Below the pieces are notes generated by a model. That model was given only the letters and a program-made list of their open reading frames with translations. It ran no database searches and had not been told where the DNA came from. This document shows positions 1 to 13,209 of a stretch of DNA of 64,000 nt, piece after piece (positions within the stretch are counted from its first letter, which is position 1; every line of letters begins with the position of its first letter). The position numbers were made by a program, and so were the translations under genes. This stretch comes from Hyaloscypha bicolor E (taxonomy: Eukaryota > Ascomycota > Leotiomycetes > Helotiales > Hyaloscyphaceae): contig NW_020194512.1 of assembly GCF_002865645.1 (NCBI RefSeq), forward strand, positions 779,119 through 843,118, given 5' to 3'.

Positions 1-3000
1 ATTATTATAAAATAATAAGTTCTAAGGATATATTTACTTTAAATAGAATAAGGTTTAATAAAGATTACTACTTGCCTTTTTAATATCCTTATTAAATTCG
101 TTTATAAAGCTATTCTTAATACTAAGTATAGTCTTATAGCTTATATACTTATAAGAAGTACTTTTAGCTTCTTTTTACTTCTTATTACTAGCTATTATAA
201 AACTGGATCTAATAAAGCCAGTATTCGATTATTTATTATAAAAAATAAATAATAACTTCCTTTTTATAAATAAGTAATTTAATCCTATCTCTATTACCTA
301 GAATATCCCGTTATATTTTTCGAGATTTTTCCTAGTCTAATTATCTTAAATAAAATATTCCTTAGGCTAGTATTTCTCTATATTTTAATAATTAATTAAA
401 TTAGTTTTATTATTATTAATACTACTTATTACTTTCTAGTTAGATATATTCTTAATTATAGGAAATATCTATTATTACTTTTAAGGGCACTCGAATAAAG
501 CAAGACTAGATAGATCTTTAGGTTCTTATAGTTATTTTCGTTTTTATTCCCTAGCCTATAGAAAATTAACTTAAGTTAGTTTTATAGCAAACCAGAAAGA
601 GAGAGCCATATCTCTTTACTAGAAATATTACTAGTTAGGAAAGGAAATAGGAGCTTAGGTTTAATATTTATATTCTTGGATATAGTTTATTCCTAGCCAG
701 ATTATAGATATATACTTCTATAAGAAAGTTATAGTTATTCTTTCTTAATACCTTATAGCCATATCCCTATTAATAATTAGTTAAAATATATAATAATATA
801 AATAACTTACTTACTTTCGTTTTTTTATACTAAGTCTTATTATCTAATTTTTTTTAGATATTTTGGTTTACTTAATATAGGGCTATATTAACTAGAAAGA
901 GAGGGGAATAAAAAGTGGGTTTATATTACTACCAGATTAATAAATAGAAATAAATAAAAGAGTTAGAAGATATAAGTAGGATATAGTATAGTAAGTAATA
1001 ATATACTAGTATTTTAGATTAAAAATTCGTAAACTAGTATCTTTTTCCTATAAATTATCTGAGATTAGCTATTAAGAATATAGAATTAAAGTTAGTATCA
1101 GGAATATAGGTTATAAGAAGAAAAGTTAGGAATTATAATATAAGGCTATAGTATAAAATATTATTTAATACTATACTAAATAAAGATTAGTTTATAACTA
1201 GTATATCTTTACTAGTTAATATAGTAGTAATTACTACTTGGTACTAATTATATCCGGAGCTTATAATACTTATTTAATTTACTTGCCTATTAGGTAAGAA
1301 ATCTTAATTAGTTTACTATAAAGTATTATCTTAATTAATTAGTTACTTTTTAAATAGTTATGGTTTATTATTTAATAAGCCATATACTTTAGTTAATAGC
1401 TCTACTAAAGTAATATAGAGCTCTTATTCCGCTAATAAAGAAAGCCTTGAATTTTAGTATTCCCTAGTATATCTTATTATATCTAAGGCTATAGAACTAG
1501 TAATTAAAAAATAAAAAATAAATACTAGAATTCTACTAATATTTATATAGTTAGGAACTATTATATAATAGTCCGAAACTCTTTATAAATAACAGAAATA
1601 TTATAATATTCCCTAACTAGTATTATCTAATATTTATTAATTACTAAATTATTAGTAAATATATTACTAATTTATTACTAATTCGCTATTAGGTTAGATT
1701 CCGACTTATAAAAATATATATACTTAATTAAAAATAAGACTTTATTTAATAAAATTATAAAGCTAATTAAGCTTATTCTTATAGTAAACTTTATATTAGA
1801 ATCCGACCGTAATATATTCTAATATACTTATTCTAGTATTAGCTTAAATATATTATTTAGAGTTTTAGTATTCTTAAATAATAAATTAGTATACTATATT
1901 AGATATAAGTATTCTAGTAAGCTAAAATACTATTTTAAGAATAATATTACCTAAAGTTATTAGATAAAGGTTCTATTATTAGATATAGCTTAATTCGTAC
2001 TAAATACTAAGCTATATTTATAGTTAAAAAGCTATAAGAATAAGAGCTAATCTTACTTTTAAATCTTTTATTTTGGTCTGGAATCTTTCTTTTATATTAT
2101 TACTAATATACCTAAACCGAGACTAGTTTAATAGTCGGTTTACGAAATTAATAATAATTTATAAATTATTAGAAATATACTTTTTCTTTCTTATATAATT
2201 ATTAGGCTATTATCTAGTTATTTTTGAAATAATAATAGAAATATATTCTATATTTTATTCGAGCCAGATTACTTAAAATACTAAACTCGCCTACTTTTTT
2301 CTACTAGCCTAGTATAGTTGGTTTATAATACTAGTAACTATTATATAATATAGTAATTTAGTAAGATATTCCTAAAAGTATAAGTCTTAAATACCCTAAG
2401 TAAAATACCCAAATATATTATATTAAACTATTTATATAATTCCGCAAATAGCCCTGCCCTAATATTTCTAATTCTCTATATCCTATACTATAAAGAATAT
2501 AATAATTAATACTATTTCTTTATAAGTCAAATACCAGGAAATACTTTAGAAAAGGCTTAACTAAATATAAACGAGGTAATAAAGCAAGTATATATTAGAT
2601 AAGTTATAAAAATTTATAAAGAATTAGTATAAAGAAGAAATAATAAAATATATAATATTAATAGGGATAGCCTATTAGAGAATTAGATAAAACCTCTTTA
2701 AGTATTTAATAAATATTTATATAAAATATTACTTTAGTATTATAAAGAACTAAAAATGAAATATAATACTTTTATATTATATTATTATAATATAGAACTA
2801 AAGAATACTATTATTAATCTGAAAAAAGATTATAAAGTTAGACTTATTAATTAGGAAATAACCGGATTTATTCCTGAGAAATAAATTAGGATAAAGTTTT
2901 ATATTTATTAGAGTATGAATTTAAATTTCCCAGATAATAATATAGAGAATAAGAATTAGAAATAGCGAGTTTAGCTTTAACTATTATAAGAGGATTTCTC

Positions 3001-6000
3001 TGAGATTATGGAAATATAAAAAAGCTAATTCTTAAAAACAAGAAATATAAATATAATAGAATCTATACTTGGAATTATATTATATTAAGGATATATATAT
3101 TAGATTAAATATTATCTTATAGATTTAATAAATATTTCAGAAGCCCATATATAAATAAAAGAAATATAAAATAAATAAAGATATTACTATTTATTATTTA
3201 TAGAATAAATAGAGCCTAAAGCTATTTCATAAGCTCTAATATTTTATTATATAAGGTTTATTATCTAATAACTAGTATATTCTTATTTAAAATATATAAA
3301 AACTATTAAAGATCTTATAGAATTATAGAATAATAAAGAACTTCTAAAGTAATATAAGAAATTAGTTAATAGTTCTATTTATAAATATAGTACTTATAAC
3401 TTATATAACTTTTCTAAGTAGTATTCTTATATTTCCTATATATCTTAGTTTTTCTTTTCTTATTACTTACTTGCCCTATATAGGTTATAGTACTAGAAAA
3501 GTCATTATACTTATAAAAATAATTCTATGAGTTAATAAGCTAAATTAGTATAAAAATAGCTATAATATTTAATACTTTTAATTATTAATAGTAATTTACG
3601 AAATAAGATATATAAAAAGGTAGCTTAGGTTATAAAAAACTACTATTTTTATAGCTAATAAGTATATTAGATAAGTAAATATTATATACTATATTAGGAA
3701 GGAAATACTATTATATTTCTCTTAGATTATAAATTGAGTTAGTACTAGTTATATAAGATTACTTATAAGATAAAGCCTTTATATTACCTAATAAGAGCTA
3801 AAAGTATACTAGTTATATATATTACCTAGAGCCAAAAATATATAGCTTTAGGAAGGCTATTAGTAATTAATTTATTCCGTATTTATTATTATTTAATATA
3901 TATTATTATCTTATTTAAGATAATATAGGTTAGTATTTAGATAGCTATATAATATATATAATATAATTAGTACTTATCTATAAAAAAACTAATTATTATA
4001 CTTTATAGGTAAGTAAAAAGGGAATTCAATATAATATAATAAATTAAATAATTACTATACCTATTAATACTCTAACCTTAAGTATAGTACTATTATATAA
4101 AATATACTTTTGGCTTTAGAGGATTTATTAGACTACTTTAGTATTATTACTAAGCGGAATTAAATTATATAATTAATCTCTAAGTTTTATTATATTATTT
4201 CCTATTATTCTTATTAAAGATAAATATAAGGAAATCTATATTTTATTAATCTTTTAAACTTTTATTATATATTATAGAAACTATAATTATATTACTTTAT
4301 ATTATTTTACTATAATAGCTTATTAAATAAAGTTCTATTATATATTATATTATATTATAGACTACTATATTATACTATAAGCTAGTATATTATAATCCCT
4401 AGTAAAGTTTAAATATAATTTAAGACCTTTATAATCTATTATTATATTAATGAAATTTAATATATAGAATTAGTTTAATTATATTATTATTAGTAAAGGT
4501 TATATAAGTATCTTAATTATTCTTATATTATAAAAAAAGTAGTTAAATACAAAAATTATTCTCTTTAAAAACTCTAAGATAAAGATAGTATTAAAAAATA
4601 CTAGTAAAATTATTTATATTTCTTATATAAATAAAAAATACATATTATTAGCTAAAGAGGTAAAGGAAAAATAGGAGACTAAATTCCCTTATTATAATTT
4701 TTATTATAAGACTAAATGAATCTAAATAGTTTATAGAAATAATTATAAACCTTTTTTTAAGTATCTCAAAAAGTAGTTAATTAAGGTAAAGAATCTAATA
4801 GATATAATTCGTTTATAGGATCTATTTTAATTAGATACTAAAGAGGAATTATAGCTTATAGAAGATATTAGAATAGCTAACTCGGCTCTTATCTTAGAAG
4901 TAGTAGTTATAGAAGTAGTAAACTAAGATATAATATACTAATAAAAAGATATCTCTAAGTTTCTTATTATAAATAGTATTTATTATAATATTAAATATAT
5001 TAGTAAAATAAATATTATAGTGAAAATAATAATTATAGCTATAGGTTTTTGGATTTTAGTACTTCTTAAAAGCTCGAGAATTCAATTTTTATATGATTTT
5101 TGGGATAGTTTCTTTAGTATTACTATTATTAGTATTATAACTCTTTTTTTTAATAAAAATAAATATGAAAGATTTAAGTTAATACCAATTTTAGTTATAG
5201 AATAGAGTATATTTAAAGTCATTAATCTAATTTAAATATCTAATATATTATAGGAAAAGTAATATCTTTAGCTATTTAGTAAAAAATACTTTGGATTACT
5301 AATACAGGTACCTTTACTATTACTTACTTTAATAAGCTTAAATTCATGGCTTCTACTAAGAAAATTAAAATAAATTATACTATACTAGAGAAGATAATAC
5401 TAGAGATAAAAGAGAGGCTATTAAATTACTTATTTTATTTATAAGTAATAGTATATTATAATTATAATAAAATACTTATATTTATTAGAAAACTTCTAAT
5501 TCCTAAATAATATCCTTTTCTAGATTAGATATTAGAAGTTTAAAGGCTATATTTTATTATAAGTAGTTTATATTATTTATTTAAGTTTTTGCCTATATTT
5601 AGAAATATTATAATAGCTTATTTTTAGGATATATAAAGCAAAGTATTAAAAAGATAGAACTAGAATAAAACTATAAAAAAAACATCTATTTATAATAAGA
5701 TATTACCGAAAGTTTAAGTATAAGTTCTATAAAATTAAATAAAACATATTATAACTTTTATTTTTAGATTAATATATTCTATTATTCTTTCTTATTATTA
5801 AAGTTCTTAATTCTATATATTTAGACTCTCCTATTTCTTAGCCTACTAATCCCGTATTTATTTAATAAGAGTATATAGATTATTAATATTCTCAAATATA
5901 TTAGTAGTAACTAAACTATTATTTAAGTAAAAACTTATAGACTTGTTTTTTCCTATAATATAATTCAGGATATTAATAAGTTTAGTATAATTCTCTACTT

Positions 6001-9000
6001 TTTATATATAAATATAAATAATAAAAAAGTACTAGGCTAGGTAAATACTATTATATTCTAAATCTTCTATTAGTAATTTATAAAGCTTAGAGATAAGTAA
6101 AGTATAAGCTTATTTAATAATAAGATACCCTGGATTATAGCTTTAAATTATTAGATAATAAGTCTCTAAAAAGAATTAGAATAATAAGGGAATTATATTT
6201 AAAAAGCCAAATAAGGTAATATACTTATATAGCTAATCTATATATTTCTATAATATTTAATATAATAAGTATTAGTATATTACTTTCTATTTAGTTTACT
6301 TATTACGGGAATTCCTTAATTTATTATAGAAGTAATTTAGTATTTTGTATATTAGGGTACTTAAGATATTAGTTAATAGTTTCTTGCTTTAGGATATATA
6401 TCTTTGCTTCTTTTATAATTAAGTAAATAAAGTAAAGTATTATTCGTAATAGTTCCAAAATACTATTTACTTTAGTTAATTACTTTATCTTATCTAATTA
6501 TATCTAACTATAATTAAAATATTAGAAAATATATTTCTTATTTAATAAAAGAGCTATTATTACTAATATAATAATACTTATTATAGCTAAGTTCGCTTTA
6601 ATATCTATTATAGCTAGGTCTTATATTAGATAGAGGTATTTTATCTAATAGTAAGAATATAATAACAGATTAAGAATTATTTAATAAAGAAGAAATACTA
6701 TAATAATAGTAGTAAAAAGGCCTATATCTCTTTTTATAATTATATATTAGACTTCTTTTATATTTAGTATATTCTATTTACTTCCTCTTAATACTTCCCT
6801 CAGGAAAGTATTCTTTATAGTAAGAAGCAGAAAAACTAAGAAATAAGTTAATTATATAGCTATTACTATATAAAATCTATAGGAAGTTATTAAAATATAT
6901 ATTATATTTAAGAACTATTTAATTATTATAAAGGGAATTCAGGTCTAGAACTTATTAGCCCTGGTCTAAAGTAAAAGCATTTACTTATAGAAGTCAAAAA
7001 ATATATTTTAGATATAGTTTCCGAAATATTATACTTAGACTATATCTAGCTATTTTATTTTAATTAGACTATTTATAGCTAGCCTTAATAGTATTTTTAG
7101 ATTAAGAATTTTACTTAATAATATATTATTTACTTACTTATAACTAAGTATTAATTATTCAGGTCTATATATATTAGTATTACTAGTAACTAGTATAAGT
7201 AAGAAATTAGTAGCTAATCTGATTTAGGATTATTAGCCAGGTTAAAAAGAAATAAAACTTCGAAAATATATATAAAAAATTTATAGAATTTTATTACTTA
7301 AATTATTCTAGCCTTCTTTCTTATATTTATTAATAATACTAAAGTCATAAAGAAACCGGATTACTTTAGTAAATATGTTTCCTTTAACTAATATATATTA
7401 TTTCTAGCTTTCTAAAGATTTAGATATTTTCCTAATAATAAATAATAGAACTTATATAAGATTACTAGGTTTCTTAGAAAAAAGAATTATATATCTAGAA
7501 TATAAGGCCTCTATAAATCCGTAATATCTTTAACTAATTCTTATTTAGTTTATTACTTTTTTTCCAAATAATATTAGAGTTATATATATCTAATTCACAA
7601 ATTATAATAATAATAATAGTAATAATACTACTTTTAGCCCAGGAATATTACTACTTTATAGCCTTAAGCTCTAAAATAAGATTATAGTATAGAGTTATTA
7701 GGAATCTCTATAAGATACTATTAAGTTTATAATATATTTCTATATTATATATATATTTATAATAATTTACTAGAAACTAAATTCGTAAAAAACTATAATA
7801 GTTTTATTTAAATACCTCTATAATACTCTCAGAAATACTAATATCTTTGAGTTTAATTAATTATAAGAAATCGAGTTTAGATATTCGGGAATTTCTATTC
7901 TTAAATAATAAATTCTTATTCCGGAATAGTAAATTAGGCTCGGATCCTGAATTCTTATTATTAAATAATATATTTTCTTATAAGGCTATAATTTTAGTAC
8001 TATTATTATGCCTCTCAAATAGCCTTTGGAAATACTATTAATATTTCTTAATATACTATATATAATTAGCTTATAAAGTTCTCCTAAAAAGCTAGGCAAA
8101 GTTACTTTATTATTAGTAAGTAATTTCTCTAAAGTATAATACTCTAACTAGAATTATATGTCCTTACTAACTTATTAATCTATTATAAAAGTAAAGAGAT
8201 AAATTAGACTAGAGTTTGCCTTAGATCTAGTAAAATAAAGAATCTTAATATGAAATCTTAAGATAATAGACTTGGAGCCTATAGAAAATAATAAATTAGT
8301 TACTAAGCCCTTATAAAGCCATATAATTTAAGCCCTAAACTAGTATATATAATATACTTCTGCTCTTATTAAGTAATATAAAGTACTTCTATTATAGGTA
8401 AACTTATATAGCTAATACTAATCTAATTTATAATCTAAAAAAAATATATAGAAATATGAGTAAGTATAAATACTATATTATATATTATATATAAAACTTT
8501 TTAAGTATAGTTTGGGGCCATATAAAGCCGGCTAGTAGTATATAGATTAATATATAAAACAAATTTCTTTCTTAAGTAATACTAGTAAGTAATTATTTAT
8601 TTTCTAGACTTATTAAAGCTATATATAGATTATACTAGCTAGCTTCTTTAAAAAGAATTCTAGGAGCTAAACAGGCGAAATTTCTATTAAATATTATTAA
8701 TATATTTTAATTGATTTTTATTTTTATAATAGTAGTAATAGTTTTATATAATTATTAGTAGTAAATTATTATTATAGCTCGGTATATATTATCCTAATAT
8801 AAGATAATATAATTAGTATATTTAATAATATATAAAAGAAAATTAGCTCTAATTACTTTTATCTAAATAATATAACCTCCTTATATAAATATTATTATAT
8901 CTCAGAAATTAGAGATTCGACTAATTAGGAAATAATATATAGTCTTTTATATAATTAATAGCTATTATACTACAAACTTGAAATATAATAAATAGTAATA

Positions 9001-9910
9001 AAATTAGCCAACTTTTTATATAAGAATAAGATAATTTAATTAAAAGAAAAGAAAGAATATAGGAAAAAGAAATATTAGAATATTTTTTTTATTATATATT
9101 ATAAATTCTTTACTGAAATTATAACCTATTAAATAGCTAAAAGCCTTAATCTCAAGTATTAGAAGACTTTTAGGCAGGGCTATTTCTGGTTTCCTAATAA
9201 TTCTAATATTTTATTATATAACTAAAGATATAGTAAAATTACTCTACTAAATATTATTATAGTTTACTTAGAAAATAAAAATATAGTTATATATATAATT
9301 AATAATTATATACTATAAATTTCAAGTTATCTAATAGTAATAAAAATTGGCCTTATATAAGAATTCTTAGTATTCTAATTCTTTATTTGAGATATTAGTA
9401 AATAGATTTATAATAATTAAAGATTAGATAGTATTATATCCTGTAATATATATTATTAAAAGATATTTTATAATAGATATAATTAGCTAATATCTTATTT
9501 AATTAGGTAGATTTTATTATAAGAGGAAGTTCTAAATTATATAATTAAGCCATATTATATTATTAATTAATAATATAAGGAAATAATCTCTTATTACTAA
9601 ACTTTCAAAAATTTATTATATACTATAGTAGCTATAGTTTGTAATAAGAACTACTTTAATTATATAATTATTAGGGGAAAATGCTTTAGTATTTTAATTA
9701 TTCTTACTTTAATATAAGAATAGCTAGATATATGAATTATTTAGTTTAAGGATATTTATATATATATGACTTTATAAAATAAAAGTAAGATTATCTATAT
9801 AGCTTATAAAAATAATAATTATATTACCTTTATTAAGAAAGTATTATAAATCTAGTAAATAGATCTTCTTTATAGAAAGTACTATTACTAGATAAGATAA
9901 ATTTAAGTAA
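1..9910. repeat. AT-rich RIP-degraded repeat block
   Basis: This stretch is almost entirely A, T and short C/G islands, with stop codons in all frames. CA and TG dinucleotides are nearly absent, as expected after CpA-to-TpA RIP mutation on both strands. Only two ORFs of about 60 codons survive (near 5.0 and 7.8 kb), both starting at non-ATG codons and neither recognisable. The block most likely consists of dead retrotransposons, but I could not find a protease, reverse transcriptase or integrase motif here with confidence. The boundary at about 9.91 kb is sharp: from there normal CA/TG-containing sequence resumes, beginning with a G-rich run. Confidence 0.8.
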
Positions 9911-10186
9911 TGTGGGAGGGAAACTATAATAAGACAAAAACCCATATAAAGTATACCAGAGCGCAAAACGTGACTTGATAGCAAAATAACAAATCAAAAG
10001 CGTAAATAGTAAAGCATAAATAGTATATAGTATACAAAAGCTTAATTAATTACATACTCATGAAGGATTATTCTCTAAGTCTACAGAAAAACCAGCTTTC
10101 TTATGTGATTTCCGCAAGTCACGTGCAAAAGGCCGCAGCCTTTGCCATGTGACCTAAACCTCAAAACCGCCAAAACAACATGATTT

Positions 10187-10540
10187 TTGACGAGTACGGC
10201 CTGCCGTACCACAGTAATTAGTAAAAGTAATTACTTAAATATAATAAAGGACCCAAATAATAAAATAATATTAGTTAAGGAGATAAAACAGATAATAGGG
10301 TCCCAGAATAAACTAAAGCTTAAGGCTAGTAAGAAATTACGGTTTAATAAGAATATTAGTTATATTAATTTTGACTTAGCTATAGAAATAGTAGCTAAAG
10401 AAGTATTAATACTAGGTATAAGAAAAGAAAAGAAAGATATTATAAGGCTAGTTACTAATAGAGGAATATATTATAGAGTTAAAGTAGGCAATTATAGTAT
10501 TATAGTAAAGAAAGAGACTATTATAGCCGCTAGCCTTTAG
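10187..10540 (+). pseudogene. Unrecognised 117-codon ORF, partly RIPped
   Basis: An open frame of 117 codons runs from a TTG codon to TAG, with no in-frame ATG at its start, so the true start is unknown or lost. The product is Lys/Ile/Asn-rich, with many AAA/ATA/AAT codons as RIP would produce. It contains a fairly regular alternation of charged and hydrophobic residues. I do not recognise a family. The first 15 codons have normal composition (CpG and CA present) and the rest is AT-rich, so it straddles a RIP gradient. It could be the 5' part of a repeated gene or part of a retroelement. Confidence 0.25.
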
Positions 10541-11375
10541 ATTTCTAGATTTTTCGAAAGATTAAAAGTTGAGTTTCTTTCTAACTTCTTTACTATTACT
10601 ACTATTAGAATAGCTATAATACTTCTTTAAGAGAAGAAATTTAATAAATTGAAATTTATACTAATTCTTGTTACTAAAAAGAATATATTTAATTCTTTTA
10701 ATCTAATCTTATTTTAGCTAATCTATAATTAGGAGAAATTATATTATTAAGGAAGTATAAGGTCTTAAAAATAACTATAATAAATACTTTCTATATTTAA
10801 TACCCTAATAAGTTTAAAGATTTGAAATCTTTTAATATTAGAAAGAATCGGGCTATACTAGATAAAATACTCTTATAATTTACTAGAAAGCAGCTAAACT
10901 AGTAGATCTATTTATATATAATACGAGTTCTATATTAATAAGTAACTCTAATAATTAAAATAGAGATCTTATAACTTCTTATTAATATTCCCTTATAGAC
11001 CGGATACCTGAAATTCTATAACTTACTTTTATAATAGGTAATAATTACTATTATAGTAAACTTTTATTAAAAATTAGAAATATAGTAGTTTAATACTATT
11101 ATATAAAGACTAGCTTAGATATATTAGAAGGCTAACTCCTGGAAAGATAAAGTTAGGATAGATTAATAAAGAAAGTAGTAGTATATAGGAGTATAATTTC
11201 AAAAAATAATTAGAATAATTATATAATATAAATTAACTTCTCTTTTATTTTTAAATCAAGATATTTCGTTATTTTCTTTTATTATTTCGTATTTAAATCC
11301 TGCTTATTCTTTTATTCCCAGACCTAACTCGGATAATACGGAGGGAAAGCTCGAGGAGATTTTATAAACTAGTAT

Positions 11376-11621
11376 AATAAAGCATCTGTAATGCTTCCCT
11401 TGGGTCTATATATACTCAAAACAGCTAATAAAATAGCTAATAATGGTACGGTTTCCCGACCTGCTAATTCTACTCTTATAACCTACTAGTATCGGACCTG
11501 CTATTACTCAGCCCTATAAGATATATGGCCCGCAGGGGTTATGCCCTATCTCTATATTCTATTCCCGCTTAATATAGCTAATAGAAGGAAAAAGCATCTG
11601 ATATATACCAGATTATGGTAG
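11376..11621 (+). pseudogene. Decayed coding frame beside a MITE
   Basis: One forward frame reads through about 80 codons with only two in-frame stops (TAG and TAA). Both can be explained by C-to-T change in CAG/CAA codons. The frame ends at TAG 11619-11621, just before the target-site duplication of the MITE at 11634. Protein-like composition is kept (Pro, Trp, Arg and Cys present), unlike the surrounding RIPped DNA. The product is not recognised. The upstream part and start are not identifiable. Confidence 0.2.
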
Positions 11622-11633
11622 TAATATCCTTAA

Positions 11634-12007
11634 TAGGCTCGGCAAAAATACCAGAAATTTTAGTATTAATACCTTATTACTAAATTTGGGCGAAAATTTA
11701 GGGGCCTCTAGCCTATAAATTTAGCGATAAACTGCCTAAAATTTAGGGACTGCACGCTAAACAATTAGCGATAAGCTTATCGGGATCGCAAAACTCAAAA
11801 AGTCACTATTTTAATATATTTTAATATTTTAATTAAAGACTTAGTTATTTTGTATATTTATTTAAACCAAATTATTAGCATTCTTAATGCTTACAAATCT
11901 TTCATTTTTAAGTTATATAATATAATAGTAAATAAGAATAATTAAATAATAATTAAAATATGGGGCAAGTATTAATATTATTGATATTGGTATTTTTGCC
12001 GAGCCTG
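11634..12007. mobile_element. hAT-type MITE, 374 bp, 8-bp TSD
   Basis: The two ends form terminal inverted repeats: the left end reads TAGGCTCGGCAAAAATACC and the right end, reverse-complemented, reads CAGGCTCGGCAAAAATACC, differing only by one C/T that RIP could cause. Both ends are flanked by the identical 8-bp direct repeat ATCCTTAA (11626-11633 and 12008-12015). Eight-base target duplications and a CAG-start terminal repeat are typical of hAT transposons. At 374 bp with no ORF it is non-autonomous. The interior has several short repeats of the form AATTTAGG/GCGATAA near the centre, possibly subterminal transposase-binding repeats. Confidence 0.85.
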
Positions 12008-12217
12008 ATCCTTAATGAGATTCCAGCGGATCTAGTTACGAACGTTTTGCTTTAATATATCCATTCAGGTACGTATAGGGTAGTTCATATATCTTTATTA
12101 TATTATATCCCCAAGATATTAGAGTAGATACTAGAATAGCCATTCAAGTACCTTCCAGCTCACCAGGCTGCAAGGATGGCAGTACCAGTCTTTGTTCAGG
12201 ATAAGAGAGTGGAATAA

Positions 12218-12457
12218 TGCAAAGAAGCAGAATTCTATAGGGTTAGATCTCGGGCCTGGGAATTTCGTACTCCCTTATTACGCTGCCTGGGAAGCCTTAA
12301 CGGACCCTTGAGGTTTGGCTTGAATGACTACGATATTGACCGTTTTGCCGAGCTCAGGGTAAAGTCTATTTTCAAAGACACGTTTGAAGGAGAAGGGTAT
12401 TCTATGCCAAAGGCAGGGAAGATTGGTCAGTGGGCACTGGTATTCGCAAGATTATAA
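12218..12457 (+). pseudogene. C-terminal fragment of an unknown protein
   Basis: A 79-codon frame with normal codon use runs from just after a TAA (12215-12217) to a TAA at 12455-12457. It contains readable motifs such as RAWEFRTPLLR, GSLNGPLRFGLNDYDIDRF and a Trp-Ala-Leu-Val-Phe-Ala-Arg-Leu end, so it looks like a true C-terminal exon rather than chance. A second open frame, 12135 to about 12220, ends in REWNNAK and could join by a single frameshift, which would make this a frameshifted gene. Upstream lies RIPped DNA and the hAT MITE, so the 5' part is lost. I do not recognise the family. Confidence 0.45.
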
Positions 12458-12574
12458 TAATCCATTGCTAGTGTTTTATAGAGAATGAATATTTCAATAT
12501 GTTTATATGAAGTTTTTCTTAACACGTCTGAGAGCGTGACTTTGAAAGGGTTGAATGTGAAATATATAATCTAA

Positions 12575-12620
12575 TAACGTCCGTCCCTGCGTCGAGAGAC
12601 GCACCCTGTCACGAGACAAA
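12575..12620. repeat. Left terminal inverted repeat of putative HET-carrying element
   Basis: Read forward from TAACGT, these 46 bases match the reverse complement of 16090-16136 at 36 of 46 positions without gaps. The match includes uninterrupted runs GAGACGCAC and TGTCACGAGAC. TA precedes ACGT here and follows ACGT at the other end, which could be a TA target duplication. The mismatches are not mainly C/T or G/A, so RIP does not explain them. Confidence 0.55.
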
Positions 12621-13209
12621 CCATAGGTACTTTGAACTTAAGCAGTTGGAATTCCTTGTATACATCGAAAGCTTCCTTAATTTTGCATTCGTCGTCTACT
12701 GTGGCCATTTCTAAGCCTCCTGAATCTGGCTACCGCGAAGATTGCCGTTGCATCGTCGCGTGAGCGCCTGATTTGCGGAGAGTATCCTTTTCATAGCGCA
12801 ACAAAGCTCCTTCACCATAGCCCTAACATTAAACTTGTGCAATGGTCCAAACTCATAAGCAACTCTTATCTGAGCCTTAGAACCCCACTGCAATGCTGAG
12901 AAGTCATTGTCAGCCTTGACGCAGCCTTGGCACGCTGATACATGCAACATTGCCATGCTGGTAGGTACCTCCAGCAAAAGCGGCGTATGCACTATACGTT
13001 ATTAGGCTAGTGTCAGATCCCCCGCCTCTGTCTTCTGAGTGCGAAATGCCTTCGCGCTAGAACAAGCCTCACACTTGCCCTGTCCCTTCCATCAACTATT
13101 GACCAGTAATTCCACAAGACGGGTCTATTTATTATAGGAGGAGTGCGTATTCCGCTCCTATTGTGTTCTGTACCGCCTTGAAGACATCTGCACAAATCTT
13201 GACCGAGTC
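12621..13209. other. No confident gene; upstream region of HET gene
   Basis: This has normal base composition. A 44-codon minus-strand ORF starts at ATG 12708 and runs into the left inverted repeat, and a 93-codon minus ORF (12992-12711, GTG start) lies upstream of it. Neither is recognisable, and they may simply be open by chance. The last part probably holds the promoter and 5' UTR of the HET gene. Confidence 0.4.

Noticed and set aside
5020..5205. 61-codon ORF in AT-rich DNA
   Set aside because: Starts at GTG, low-complexity Ile/Phe/Lys content, no motif; chance survivor in RIPped DNA.
7847..8041. 64-codon ORF in AT-rich DNA
   Set aside because: Non-ATG start and no recognisable content inside a stop-dense RIP block.
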